A stretch of 64,000 nucleotides of DNA from Lachnospiraceae bacterium. GTDB taxonomy: Bacteria; Bacillota; Clostridia; Lachnospirales; Lachnospiraceae. A program made the translations under genes and the position numbers. The DNA lies in assembly GCA_910575445.1 (NCBI GenBank), contig CAJTFW010000001.1, positions 1 through 64,000 of the forward strand. Reading direction: 5' to 3'. Position 1 is the stretch's first letter. Each line of letters starts with the position of its first letter. Shown here one piece after another: positions 7,401-14,883 of this stretch. The notes below the pieces were generated by a model. It was not told where the DNA came from. It was given only the letters and a program-made list of their open reading frames with translations, and ran no database searches.

Positions 7401-9880
7401 TTGGTATGCTTGGAGATTCATTTGAAGTCAGTGAAGAACCAGACGAAAAGTATCCGCAAATTTATCCAGCGAATGGAGCATCGCATACAGGTACACTTGC
7501 TGGAGAAGGTGCAGCTGTAAGCTTTGTCAATGGCGCTAAAGGCTCGCTGTATCTTAGCAAGGAGTATGTGGCGGCAGATGAGAGTGATGAAGTAGATACA
7601 CAGTATGTGGAAGATTTAAAAAAAGCTGTAAAAGAGTCTTGGATTATGAATAAAGACACTGCAGACTTCTATATTGAAGGTATTTATGGAGAAGATGATA
7701 GGGAATTACTGGAAAACAGTGCAGTGGAATTTATTCTGGAAGTGACAGAAGAAGGTGGAGATACCTATATCTGGCCCAAAGAGAGTGCTTCGTACGTTGA
7801 TGAAGTATCTGTGGCTTATATTAATCAGTTTACCGGGAAGAGATACAACGTAAAGTGGCGTGCAGGTCAGTCTATTAAGATGTATCCATGGTATATGATT
7901 GCGATACCTGAAGGAGAGATGGGTATTCCTGAAGGTGCGACCTATACACTAAAGGAAGCAGAAGACGACCAGCATCGGATTATAAGCTATAGCCAACGTA
8001 AGGAAAATATATTTGGCAGGGCAATGTCTCAGAACAATATGAACGGGAATTTACAGTTAAGCCAGAGCTATCCTGAAGATGACCAGCCGATTGTCGGAAC
8101 AGTGGAAGAGAAGCCGATTGCAACAATATATAACGAAGCAAAATGTTTGAAAATGATGTCTAACATTGACAAGCGTATGACAGAGAATTCCACTGAAGTG
8201 CCAACAGGAGCAAAACTGGTATGGAGACTGGAACAATATGTCAAAGAAGCATCTGGTGGCAATTGGGTTCCGGCTTCTGGAATCTCCTATGTTGTGTCGG
8301 AGGGCGGTGGGAAAACCCCAGACAGCCCGCAAGAAGGTCCACCTGAGCCTGTCTCAGACCGAATAGAGACAACTGGAGAAGATGGAAGAATTATCTTGTA
8401 TAAGACAGACCATGGATACCCTTCCGTGAGCTTTATAGAAAATCAGGTATATCTGAATCTAAATTCTCCAGATGAGTTAGGTTCTGATGGGGATGACGAC
8501 GGAGGTGGTATGACTCCTCCTGATGAAAGTGGAGGGATGATGCGTGCTTTGTTTTCAAGAGAAGAAGAGTCAAGACTTGATATACCAACTGGACCAATAC
8601 TTCGCCTGGTAGAGGTGCCAGAGGAATCCGATACTGAATGGGGAATGTTGGCAGGGTATTGGGGCTATAATCAACAGAATAAACAGCCAGAATATGGATT
8701 GAATATTGACTGCAATGATGCCAGAGGTTTTGTCAACTCTAACAAGATGGGGCCTGTAGAGGTTGAGAAGCGTATGAGCGTACAGTCTGACCAGCAGTTT
8801 ACGATGATTCTGAAACAGGTGGTGTCTTTAGGTGGAGATATAAGAAATCTAATAGAGGCCGGCCCTGAAAAATTCGGAGGCTATGATAATTGGGTAGCAG
8901 AGATTAGAAATTACGTTACAGAAACGCAACCTCGCGGAAATATTTCGTATACGATTCACAATGCCGACGGTAGTATAGCAGGCAAAGCTGTGACTGGTGC
9001 AAATGGTGAAATAAAGCTGTACGCCGGTCAATATGCAACACTGAATCTGCCGGAAGAATCTCTGTGGACAGTAGAGGAAGACCTGAATGTAACTCCTACC
9101 TACTCTTTGGAGAACCTGGAAGAAAATACTGGCGGAAGCAGAATGATTAAGCTGGATGAAAATCTGATGCTGATTAATGCAAAGGATACGCGTGTGGGAT
9201 ATACAGTAGAATACTATATTTTCGATGTGATTGAAAGTAATTGGTCAATGCGCGAACAATACCAAAGAACAGGCTATGCAGGTGAGATAGTTTCTATTAC
9301 GGAAGCTGATAAGGATTTTGCGAAGGATGACTTGATATTCCTAAAAGATGATGAAAGAAATATTCTGGAGGCAGAGTTAAAAGAAGATGGTTCTACAACA
9401 CTTAAGCTATACTTCACATTAAAACAGGCGGTTTCTTATACTGTCCAAAGATGGTACGGAGATACGTGTGTTGAGACGTTAGGGGATCGAGAGGGAAATC
9501 TTGGCACTATGGTTTATGCGTTAGATATGGATAAAGAAGGTTGTTTTAGCGGAGACAAATATTACTTAGATGAAACAGACGAAAGGAATAGCAAAGGGCT
9601 TCTTTTGACAAGTAACGAAGAAAATAATGTACTTAACTTGTATTATAAAAAATATTACACAGTTAAATATACAGATGGTGCGGAAGGAGAAGCTTTTAGT
9701 GATGAATCTCACGGGAAGTTACGAGCGGGAGATAAGACTCCTGCGTTTACAGGAACTCCTAAACGTGAAGGTTATACATTTGAAGGATGGGCTCCAACTT
9801 TCAATTCTGTTGTATCAGCTGCTGCTGATGATGATGGTGATGGTGTTATAACATACACTGATACCTGGAGTAAGGACTAA
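1484..9880 (+). CDS. Giant secreted adhesin with Cna B-like repeats, candidate pilus tip protein
   Basis: A 2798-residue protein with a typical signal peptide (KKIIASVLMLAMI to VYA, cleavage near residue 28). Then comes a low-complexity region of about 200 residues rich in Glu, Pro and Thr, and a long adhesin region (about 270-1400). A series of Cna B/SpaA-type modules follows, each opening with a strand such as LEIIKKVSG (about 1419), LYVQKKLAG (1546), LEITKQITH (1675), SLSVSKTLV (1836), SLYLSKEYV (2021) and VEVEKRMSV (2424). The C-terminus has a VEYYIFDV segment and a Listeria-Bacteroides-type repeat with EGYTFEGWAP. No LPxTG motif, membrane anchor or basic tail is visible, unusual for a sortase locus. 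A strong GGAGGAGAGG site at 1471-1480 supports the start. As first gene of the pilin-sortase operon directly behind the invertible segment it is best read as a phase-variable tip or associated adhesin; its ligand is unknown. Confidence 0.85.
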   Translation: MKGKHIGKKIIASVLMLAMICSNISVYAENQTEQVETEAQENIESIAEEAPSDEDIATSVSQEEEQEPEVTEEDSAAPEEDMTQEPSAPSEPSASEEIPTPDDATTEPEVPSEPVTPPSEEAPPEEQPSVEAPEEEGKPEEDNQQPDAPEAPTQPSETPDTTPEPEQPAAPEENTGTEGNTTPDTEAPEEPADTNTAPTEDTTPAEDTAPTENTTPAEDTVKEQEPEETESEDEEESIDFEGLMSLEELTALDDETVDATMWENETATYSMRRSRSAKNWSFDVYYVNQDDRYDVTKTANFNLKYQMEFHASEDLEPGAVQIKIPSALFLDRGGNPVAPNDIAVPQGEMKWTDEGKLDPDAYTTNRNTPFNYCVDGDYLVFFNYRTIPSGTNAAWQVLYKNLQLMNIKDETSWTLTPEIKVGEDTEQTTPLTGKVDSSVSLTSVLKTPYQDTALNYTPGLYTASQVEQYIKGSLPEKYTDENGRLKTSEYRFVVWDVKVKGNATQPWNLFIKDEPTYQTEDGATIKGEVVGYRDNSDRSTSYKLAIKEPDVTDEFKDPTASSTDQREESWGSRFYVVTAYPAEQVEEGDLVQNDLTICLDPADNIDEDVTLSASTANWKYKNYDWTYSGNIIGVKKETDKTVYTGWLDAYAKASIKSEDYGEMPFTTNGHMNGYAATHETTREKIGQYIPKSYYTMTTADDFIYLHPTTGQSGKMMNGEDYYFSGVTIEQADYGYDIWEDKMVDSELASINKDELPENFDPSVRIYAMFSELPADSELTPDKDGWVLIETKELDESGRMEPYKLDEKYISWKPWRIKVEHNSIDYRSTCQIDVNVCLKADSPRMAQILEARPATKDETSPTVRIENLSGAMAQPYNENGKGDAYTDDTDQYKEYNGLSEATKTIYDGNLLVRDNAYRDVTWLNMTAASFKESKSSNDVDNNRGLVEYMLTAYDGYEIYDRNCLDYLSEDGKELISPGRNHVVFYDLLPYGMNFDASFPVTAGRITNLDSKGNYRRQPKSWDTTQVKVSVNSEEIISNYRGTGRTLIPFRITFEGADATSYTNQKWIEGWGVHFRAYYDWKDMDAINQKEINSNISAFMPDFNERSGGSNDEKPSLCGLKSEVYLDNGVIENNPQLAEACADLIKGGNIDGVNTEDKEGKPFDTTYRNVLYANNVLMDDIAVSSQSKIEKLVRADADRFGTFSESTVVPVNDTYTYSITVTAQTPQTDIVIYDRLENAATDRANIGDEPFAPFDKNPWHGTFQSVDVSALEKQGIQPTIYYNAQRDAEITTGNAAPGTVLTEDNGWYKEDDFRTYIQQRIEEDTKSDSKEHSWTEYVKAIAVDLGEYTLQYNQSVSFQIKMQTPSSKPDNGNYAYNNTSFYAVPLTGGGLLDWEPTKDTGAATTVASNSVQVGLDQKQTLEIIKKVSGDVPSAREDESFTFQVYEDYLFHGEPSKHPLAFTEYKLYKAEENGEWVQQGDQVYATDGNGYLHLKHNERAVFQMADVSRIKVQETENVFWESKVNENTTGDDESAVKTLTFTNTFRPVLYVQKKLAGVPEGVSLNESDNSFTFKIETKDGKGTYTPVADAEFWYVDSARLDGSIPNKLRTGRTDAKGEFQLKPGEIIALFPGFTGTEYQLTETNSGESWLCTSPQSTGILRAEGSSKIFTNYYKWKNLEITKQITHQSQEDYDAQEEELKTFTFRVVETLTNPDGSPMLGADGEAVTVKKPSEEGEVEATAGLTWVLLDAEGKETDIKGTLDNKGSFSCALGFRTVRIKGLEADKTYLVTEVTEDIPKDPESQKPLYQAVNDIVEIKMPIFSGKKEAEFTNDYQRRSLSVSKTLVTEQEDAGEIQGGQEILSLLNNQEISDTESNIRDTEISGEMQSDKTRAVLGGSLSNGSSEEGQDNDMAGEMGDGSTGKPDVEFTFYLKINGKAKEDYLYTVTKQGVFVRSDKTKADGSFTLSDGETAVFEAVGMLGDSFEVSEEPDEKYPQIYPANGASHTGTLAGEGAAVSFVNGAKGSLYLSKEYVAADESDEVDTQYVEDLKKAVKESWIMNKDTADFYIEGIYGEDDRELLENSAVEFILEVTEEGGDTYIWPKESASYVDEVSVAYINQFTGKRYNVKWRAGQSIKMYPWYMIAIPEGEMGIPEGATYTLKEAEDDQHRIISYSQRKENIFGRAMSQNNMNGNLQLSQSYPEDDQPIVGTVEEKPIATIYNEAKCLKMMSNIDKRMTENSTEVPTGAKLVWRLEQYVKEASGGNWVPASGISYVVSEGGGKTPDSPQEGPPEPVSDRIETTGEDGRIILYKTDHGYPSVSFIENQVYLNLNSPDELGSDGDDDGGGMTPPDESGGMMRALFSREEESRLDIPTGPILRLVEVPEESDTEWGMLAGYWGYNQQNKQPEYGLNIDCNDARGFVNSNKMGPVEVEKRMSVQSDQQFTMILKQVVSLGGDIRNLIEAGPEKFGGYDNWVAEIRNYVTETQPRGNISYTIHNADGSIAGKAVTGANGEIKLYAGQYATLNLPEESLWTVEEDLNVTPTYSLENLEENTGGSRMIKLDENLMLINAKDTRVGYTVEYYIFDVIESNWSMREQYQRTGYAGEIVSITEADKDFAKDDLIFLKDDERNILEAELKEDGSTTLKLYFTLKQAVSYTVQRWYGDTCVETLGDREGNLGTMVYALDMDKEGCFSGDKYYLDETDERNSKGLLLTSNEENNVLNLYYKKYYTVKYTDGAEGEAFSDESHGKLRAGDKTPAFTGTPKREGYTFEGWAPTFNSVVSAAADDDGDGVITYTDTWSKD

Positions 9881-9888
9881 TAATGGAA

Positions 9889-9919
9889 AGGAGGAACGAG
9901 GCCCCTCACGCGGGGCCTC
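9889..9919 (+). promoter_or_regulatory. Distant ribosome binding site followed by a stem-loop before the second pilin gene
   Basis: AGGAGG at 9889-9894 is 38 bases before the ATG at 9933, but a perfect 8-bp hairpin (GAGGCCCC at 9898-9905, GGGGCCTC at 9912-9919) lies between, so folding would shorten the effective spacing to about 16 bases. No T-run follows, so it is unlikely to be a full terminator. A 14-codon ORF (9883-9927) starts upstream of the site, reads through the hairpin and stops 5 bases before the pilin start, so translational coupling is another option. Confidence 0.5.
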
Positions 9920-9932
9920 TGCAATAAAAATT

Positions 9933-12560
9933 ATGAAACGAATCAAAAAACTATTTTCCTTCTTGACCATTATCTGTTGTCTTGCGGGAAGTATTACACC
10001 TGTGTATGCGGCGGGTCAGGATGGCGTGATTCCGCGTGCAGTGTTTACCAATGAACCTAAGACTTCGCCAGACCTCTATGTAAAGAAGACTGTGCAAAGT
10101 GCGGTAGGAGGCTACAGTGCGCCGGCGCAGGACCGTTTTCAGTTTGTACTAAAGCTGAATGGGCAGATTGCAAAGAATGTGGCGTATCATGTGATTGACC
10201 CTGTATATGGAGAAATCTTCAGATGCACAGACAACGGATTCGGGCCTACTGTTATTTCTTTTCAGACGGATGCGAGCGGTGTCTTCACTCTGAAGGCAGG
10301 CCAGACAGCATGGTTTGAGTATATTGGAACGGGTACTTCCTATGAAGTGCTGGAGCTTGATACTTATCTAAGTCCTGTAACGGATGAGACAGGAGCGATT
10401 GAATCAAGTGATTATATATATTGCAATTATGTTGAGGAATTTTGGGGCAATTACCTACAGGTTGTAGAGCAAGAACCAGTCTATGAGACCAAAGACCTCG
10501 CAGCAGGCGGCTATGAGTGCAAAGCTCCAACAGGCGGCACCAGCGGAGTACATACGATGCTGGCAGGCGGGTGCAGTGAGACATTTTTAAATCGCTACAC
10601 TCCTAAGACCGACGGGGCTACGACCACATTGGAAGTAACCAAGGAGATTGCATTTGCAGAGGGCTATACAGCACCGGAGACACCGGATTTTACATTTGTG
10701 GTAACTCTTGATGGCAAAGTCTATGCCAATGAAGTATTTACCATAAAGGATAAAGAAGGGCAAGTGACAGGAGAAGGCCGAACCGGAGAGGATGGATATT
10801 TTACCTTAAAGGGCGGACAGAGCGCTGTCTTTGCAGAGATTCCTGCGGATGTGGATTATCGTGTGGCCGAAGTCAATGTTCCAGATGACTGGTGGCCTAT
10901 TGGAGAATCCGAGCGATTCGGAGCTACACAAGCTCCTCTGACCTCCGTTACTTTCCGTAATGCAAATACCTCTTTTGCCGTGAAAAAGACCATGGAAGAT
11001 TACAGCAAGCCGGAGGTAGACTTTACCTTCCGCCTGACAGATGCGCTCAACAATGCGATGATAGACAAGACCTTTTACCGCTATTACACCAATGGGCAGC
11101 CAATCTATCAGACAAATACTGAGACTGGTGAGCCAGTATTGAATGAAAATGGACAGAAGCAGATAGTAACCGACAAGACCGATACAAAGGGCGAATTCAC
11201 CCTAAAGCCCGGCCAGACTGTCGTCTTCACCGGCATCAAGCCTGGCACTTCCTATCGTGTGCGGGAGATTGGCAATACCGGTTATATTCAGACCCTTCCT
11301 CTGCCAACAGATGATGACCTTCATACCGTCAGCGACAAAGGCAATGTGGCAGTTCTGGAGTTTGTGAATAAAAAGTCAGACAACAAAGGAACCCTAAGCG
11401 TTACCAAGCTGGTACAGACAGGCGGAGAAGGCACGCTGACCCAGGATACCTTCCACTTTATCCTGTATCAGAGGTTAAAGACAGAAGCGGAAGTGCAAAG
11501 CGTTTTCGAGACAGAGACAGGGATTATAGAAAAGGCTGCTGAACAGGCCAAAGCACTGTTCACAGGCCAAAGCGCAGAAATTTCTGAAAAGATTAAAGAT
11601 GCGCTTGCGAGCGGAAAATTGGTTGCTGTCAAGGCAGCTATTGTAGTGGCTGACGAGTATTACTATTCCCAAGACGGCGAGAGCTACGAACTCTATATCC
11701 CAATGAGAAGCACAGTCTACAGCGTGCCGGAGGGACTCTCGAATCCGACTTATTTTACCGGCCCGAACAATGGCCTTACAATAGGTGAATTTACCCTGCA
11801 GGCCGACCAGACTGCTAACTTTAACAGCCTGTCTGCTGACCGGGAGTACCTTGTCCGGGAACTTGGCCTGACAGAAGAATATCAGGAGATAACCGAAGGT
11901 AAAGAATATGTAGAGATTGCATACGGAGTAACATCAGACACACAGAACAACCCAGAGGGAACTTCTGCAGCTGTAATGGCACAAAAATTAACTCTGAATA
12001 AAGAAGGTGCAATATTTACCTTTGACAATCAATACACTCCGAAAAAGATAGACCTGTGTCTGACCAAGACCGACGACCGGGGCGAATTCCTTAGCGGAGC
12101 AGAATTTATGCTCTACCTCGACCGGGGCGAGACATCGGCGCTGCCAGGCACCTATACAACAGACGAGAACGGAATTGTCACAATCCCTGACCTCAAAGCA
12201 GGAACCTACTGGCTCTACGAGCGCAAAGCTCCAAGCGGGTATTGCCTGTTAAAGGAGCCAATCAAGATTGAGATTACCAGGACAGCAGAGGGACTTACCG
12301 TACTGGTAGACGGCAAGAATCCAGAACAGATTGAGGCTGGCGGCAGCAAAGTAGTAAGTGCTCTTACTGTCACCCCATCCACAGAAACAGGTAAAAACGA
12401 TACTATCGGACTAACCGTGAAGAACCTATATCTGTACGAACTCCCGAATTCAGGCGGAGCGGGCATCTATTGGTATACGATTAGTGGCGTATTGCTGATG
12501 TTAGCAGCGGTACTAATCTTATATAAAAATAAATTTGCGGGGGGAGGGCTGAGAGATTGA
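9933..12560 (+). CDS. LPNSGG-anchored pilin subunit with multiple Cna B-type domains
   Basis: An 875-residue surface protein. It has an N-terminal signal peptide (KKLFSFLTIICCLAGSI to VYA) and at least five SpaA/Cna B-like modules, opening near residues 45 (LYVKKTV), 232 (LEVTKEI), 347 (FAVKKTM), 487 (LSVTKLV) and 705 (KIDLCLTKTDDRG), the last with the SGAEFMLY and APSGY signatures of SpaA domains. The C-terminus is a cell-wall sorting signal: LPNSGG (about residue 836), a hydrophobic segment and a short tail. Ser in place of Thr in the motif is an accepted variant. The Lys at strand starts and Glu-rich repeats suggest internal isopeptide bonds. Its place between tip adhesin and major pilin suggests an ancillary or basal subunit; exact role unproven. 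Confidence 0.88.
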   Translation: MKRIKKLFSFLTIICCLAGSITPVYAAGQDGVIPRAVFTNEPKTSPDLYVKKTVQSAVGGYSAPAQDRFQFVLKLNGQIAKNVAYHVIDPVYGEIFRCTDNGFGPTVISFQTDASGVFTLKAGQTAWFEYIGTGTSYEVLELDTYLSPVTDETGAIESSDYIYCNYVEEFWGNYLQVVEQEPVYETKDLAAGGYECKAPTGGTSGVHTMLAGGCSETFLNRYTPKTDGATTTLEVTKEIAFAEGYTAPETPDFTFVVTLDGKVYANEVFTIKDKEGQVTGEGRTGEDGYFTLKGGQSAVFAEIPADVDYRVAEVNVPDDWWPIGESERFGATQAPLTSVTFRNANTSFAVKKTMEDYSKPEVDFTFRLTDALNNAMIDKTFYRYYTNGQPIYQTNTETGEPVLNENGQKQIVTDKTDTKGEFTLKPGQTVVFTGIKPGTSYRVREIGNTGYIQTLPLPTDDDLHTVSDKGNVAVLEFVNKKSDNKGTLSVTKLVQTGGEGTLTQDTFHFILYQRLKTEAEVQSVFETETGIIEKAAEQAKALFTGQSAEISEKIKDALASGKLVAVKAAIVVADEYYYSQDGESYELYIPMRSTVYSVPEGLSNPTYFTGPNNGLTIGEFTLQADQTANFNSLSADREYLVRELGLTEEYQEITEGKEYVEIAYGVTSDTQNNPEGTSAAVMAQKLTLNKEGAIFTFDNQYTPKKIDLCLTKTDDRGEFLSGAEFMLYLDRGETSALPGTYTTDENGIVTIPDLKAGTYWLYERKAPSGYCLLKEPIKIEITRTAEGLTVLVDGKNPEQIEAGGSKVVSALTVTPSTETGKNDTIGLTVKNLYLYELPNSGGAGIYWYTISGVLLMLAAVLILYKNKFAGGGLRD

Positions 12561-12576
12561 CAAATTTATGACAATT

Positions 12577-12598
12577 CTCGGCAGCCACAACTGCCGAG
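12577..12598 (+). other. Intergenic stem-loop between two pilin genes
   Basis: CTCGGCAG (12577-12584) and CTGCCGAG (12591-12598) form a perfect 8-bp stem with a six-base loop. No T-run follows, so it is more likely an RNA processing or stability element, or a partial terminator that sets subunit ratios. Confidence 0.55.
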
Positions 12599-12676
12599 GC
12601 AGACCTGATAATAAAAGGTAAAACGCAAAGTGTAACTGATAACACAAAATTTATCTCAAAAAGAAAGGAAAGAAAG

Positions 12677-14434
12677 ATGAAAAAGTTAAAGAAAATTTTG
12701 TCAGTCGTATTAACATTGGCAATGGTACTTGGAATGTCGGTGACGACGTGGGCGGCAGAAGGTGACGATGGAAAAGTTGACGATGGAAAAGTTGGTACAG
12801 CTGATGACACAGGAAGTATTACCATCAAAAACGTTGAAGAAGGTTTAGAGAATAGTATTGCATTATATAAGATTGTAGATGCGAAGTATGAAAATAACGA
12901 CAGTTTTAGTGGATATGAAATTGTAGATGCATATAAAACTGCAATGAATAATGACTATACTACAATTACACCAGATAAGATGGATGCTCTTGGTAAAGTA
13001 GCACTTACACAACCAGCAGTTACTGTTAGTGAAGGATGGACATTTACACCTGCAGAGGGAGCAACAACTGGAACTTATACAACTTCTCATAAGTTTGAAG
13101 TTGGTATGTATCTTGTAGTTATCAGTAAAGCAGAATCAACCATTTATAATAATGCAATAGTATCTGTTTATTACGCTAATAAGGATAACACAGGAAATAC
13201 TATTGAAGGCGGGGAACTTGATATAACAGATACTTCTGAGATGACATTAGTGAATGGTGAAGCTTATGTAAAAGCAAGTAATCATCCAGAGGTTACAAAG
13301 ACTATTAAAGATGGAACTGAAAATGTACCAAGCAATTCTGTAAATATTGGTGATACTGTTAATTATGAAGTTGAGATTAATCCTGTACCATACTATGGCG
13401 GTGAACATCCAGTATTAAATGTTACTGATACATTAAGCAAAGGTTTGACCTTAAATAAGACTAGTATTAAAGTATATCATACAGCAATAGAAGAAGGCAA
13501 TAAACTGACGGAAGGTACAGATTATGTATTAGAATTGAAGGATAGCGAACCACAAGTGCTTAAAATTAACTTTGTAAAAGATGGTGCTTATTTGTTAAAT
13601 GATTATGCTGGTAGAAAAGTTGTTATTGTTTATTCCGCAGTTTTAAATGACAATGCTAACATTAACCAGTTAGATAACCATAATGAAGCTGTACTTGAGT
13701 TTACAAAAGATTCAAAAGTTGATTCTGGGCAGGTGCCTGGTATTATTGAAAGGCCTAAAGATAAGACCTATACGTATACCTTTGATATTGATGGAACTGT
13801 AACTGGCTCTGTAACAGGAGGAATCATCACAAAATTTGGCGAAGAAGATAAGGATGAGGATGGAAAAAATGACCCATTAAATGGAGCTGTTTTCACTCTT
13901 TACACACAAGACCCAACAGGGTTAACAGGAGAAGCCCTAGAAAAGGCAATATACAAAAATTACACAGTAGACGAGTCTGGTAATAAGACGCCACTATTTG
14001 ATGGAACAGTAACATCTGTTGATGGTGGTCAGCTTCCTATCAAAGGTCTTGCTGCGGGAACAACAGGTAAACCAGCGACTTATTATCTGAAAGAGACAAC
14101 AGCACCAAGTGGATATTCACTGAATACACATGTATTTAAGATTCAGATTAGTGCAACTTATATTACTGATGATGGAGATAATAAAGGTAAACTAGAATCG
14201 TGGACAATTACAATTGATGATAATCCAATAAATACTTTCAGTGTTACGCATGAAGGAAATAATGCTACAGCACCAGAGTTTAATAGTGAGGGTGTAGATA
14301 TCCAAAATACCAAACTTTCCTCCCTCCCATCCACCGGTGGAATCGGAACCACAATCTTTACAATCGGTGGCTGTGCTATCATGATTCTTGCAGCAGGTCT
14401 GTATTTTGCAAGCCGCAGAAAATCTGCAAAATAA
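12677..14434 (+). CDS. Major pilin backbone subunit, LPSTGG-anchored (SpaH/EbpB-like)
   Basis: A 585-residue protein with a signal peptide (LKKILSVVLTLAMVLG to WAA), an N-terminal domain of the FctA/SpaH type, a D2-type isopeptide-forming domain (about 205-350, with the PVLNVTDTLSKGLTL region), a C-terminal SpaA-like domain (about 380-520, with LNGAVFTLY and KETTAPSGYSL) and a sorting signal LPSTGG at 550-555, a membrane segment and the basic tail RRKSAK. This architecture is that of LPxTG major pilins polymerised by class C sortases, whose genes follow. Candidate polymerisation lysines lie around residues 350-370 (IERPKDKTYTY), but a canonical pilin motif is not clear. The AAAGGAAAGAAAG stretch before the start serves as ribosome binding site. 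Confidence 0.9.
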   Translation: MKKLKKILSVVLTLAMVLGMSVTTWAAEGDDGKVDDGKVGTADDTGSITIKNVEEGLENSIALYKIVDAKYENNDSFSGYEIVDAYKTAMNNDYTTITPDKMDALGKVALTQPAVTVSEGWTFTPAEGATTGTYTTSHKFEVGMYLVVISKAESTIYNNAIVSVYYANKDNTGNTIEGGELDITDTSEMTLVNGEAYVKASNHPEVTKTIKDGTENVPSNSVNIGDTVNYEVEINPVPYYGGEHPVLNVTDTLSKGLTLNKTSIKVYHTAIEEGNKLTEGTDYVLELKDSEPQVLKINFVKDGAYLLNDYAGRKVVIVYSAVLNDNANINQLDNHNEAVLEFTKDSKVDSGQVPGIIERPKDKTYTYTFDIDGTVTGSVTGGIITKFGEEDKDEDGKNDPLNGAVFTLYTQDPTGLTGEALEKAIYKNYTVDESGNKTPLFDGTVTSVDGGQLPIKGLAAGTTGKPATYYLKETTAPSGYSLNTHVFKIQISATYITDDGDNKGKLESWTITIDDNPINTFSVTHEGNNATAPEFNSEGVDIQNTKLSSLPSTGGIGTTIFTIGGCAIMILAAGLYFASRRKSAK

Positions 14435-14461
14435 GCCAGTCATATAATACATAAGACATAA

Positions 14462-14491
14462 ATACCAGGGCGGTCTGCGCCGCCCCGGTAT
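14462..14491 (+). other. Strong stem-loop after the major pilin gene
   Basis: ATACC-a-GGGCGG pairs with CCGCCC-c-GGTAT around loop TCTGCG, an 11-bp stem with one mismatch. No U-tract follows. It probably protects the pilin message or attenuates read-through into the sortase genes. Confidence 0.55.
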
Positions 14492-14620
14492 CTGTTAAAA
14501 ATCTAACAAAGCAATAAAACGATAAAACAACCATACGACCCAACCTCCAATCCAATCACAGCTGACCTATATAAGCCAGTCTACAGGGTGATATCCCTCT
14601 GGCCACACACAGTCAGCTGT

Positions 14621-14843
14621 CTGGGAGGAGGGGATGCTTTGGCAGGCCTTATTAGGGGCGCTTTTAGCGGCGGCGAAATCCACTGCCCACGAAGACCCGG
14701 CGCGAAGGCAGGCCTTCGCGTCGTTGGTCGTAGTTGCAGTTAGTTCGACGCCGCGTTGCCCCGGGTCTGCCAAAGCATCCCCTCCTCCCAGGCAGCGTCT
14801 TGCGTACGAAACAGCGTCTTGCGTACGAAACAGCGTCCTGCGT
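14621..14843. repeat. GC-rich structured repeat element with 25-bp perfect inverted repeats and a 19-bp tandem repeat
   Basis: CTGGGAGGAG... at 14621-14645 is repeated perfectly in inverse at 14767-14791 (25 bp). Nested inside are AGACCCGG / CCGGGTCT (14693-14700, 14761-14768) and the palindrome CGCGAAGG-CAGG-CCTTCGCG (about 14700-14719). After the right arm, CAGCGTCTTGCGTACGAAA occurs twice in tandem (14793-14811, 14812-14830) with a partial third copy to 14843. Base composition is much more GC-rich than the flanking genes. ORFs across it in several frames look spurious. It fills most of the 449-base gap between pilin and sortase genes and may be a mobile extragenic repeat or a structured leader RNA. 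Confidence 0.7.
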
Positions 14844-14883
14844 CCCCACATCCCCACTCTACAACATCAAGGAGAGTCCAGAT

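Noticed and set aside
14793-14843. Tandem 19-bp repeats that could suggest a CRISPR array
   Set aside because: The copies are directly adjacent with no spacers and there are no cas genes; no CRISPR array is seen anywhere in the window.
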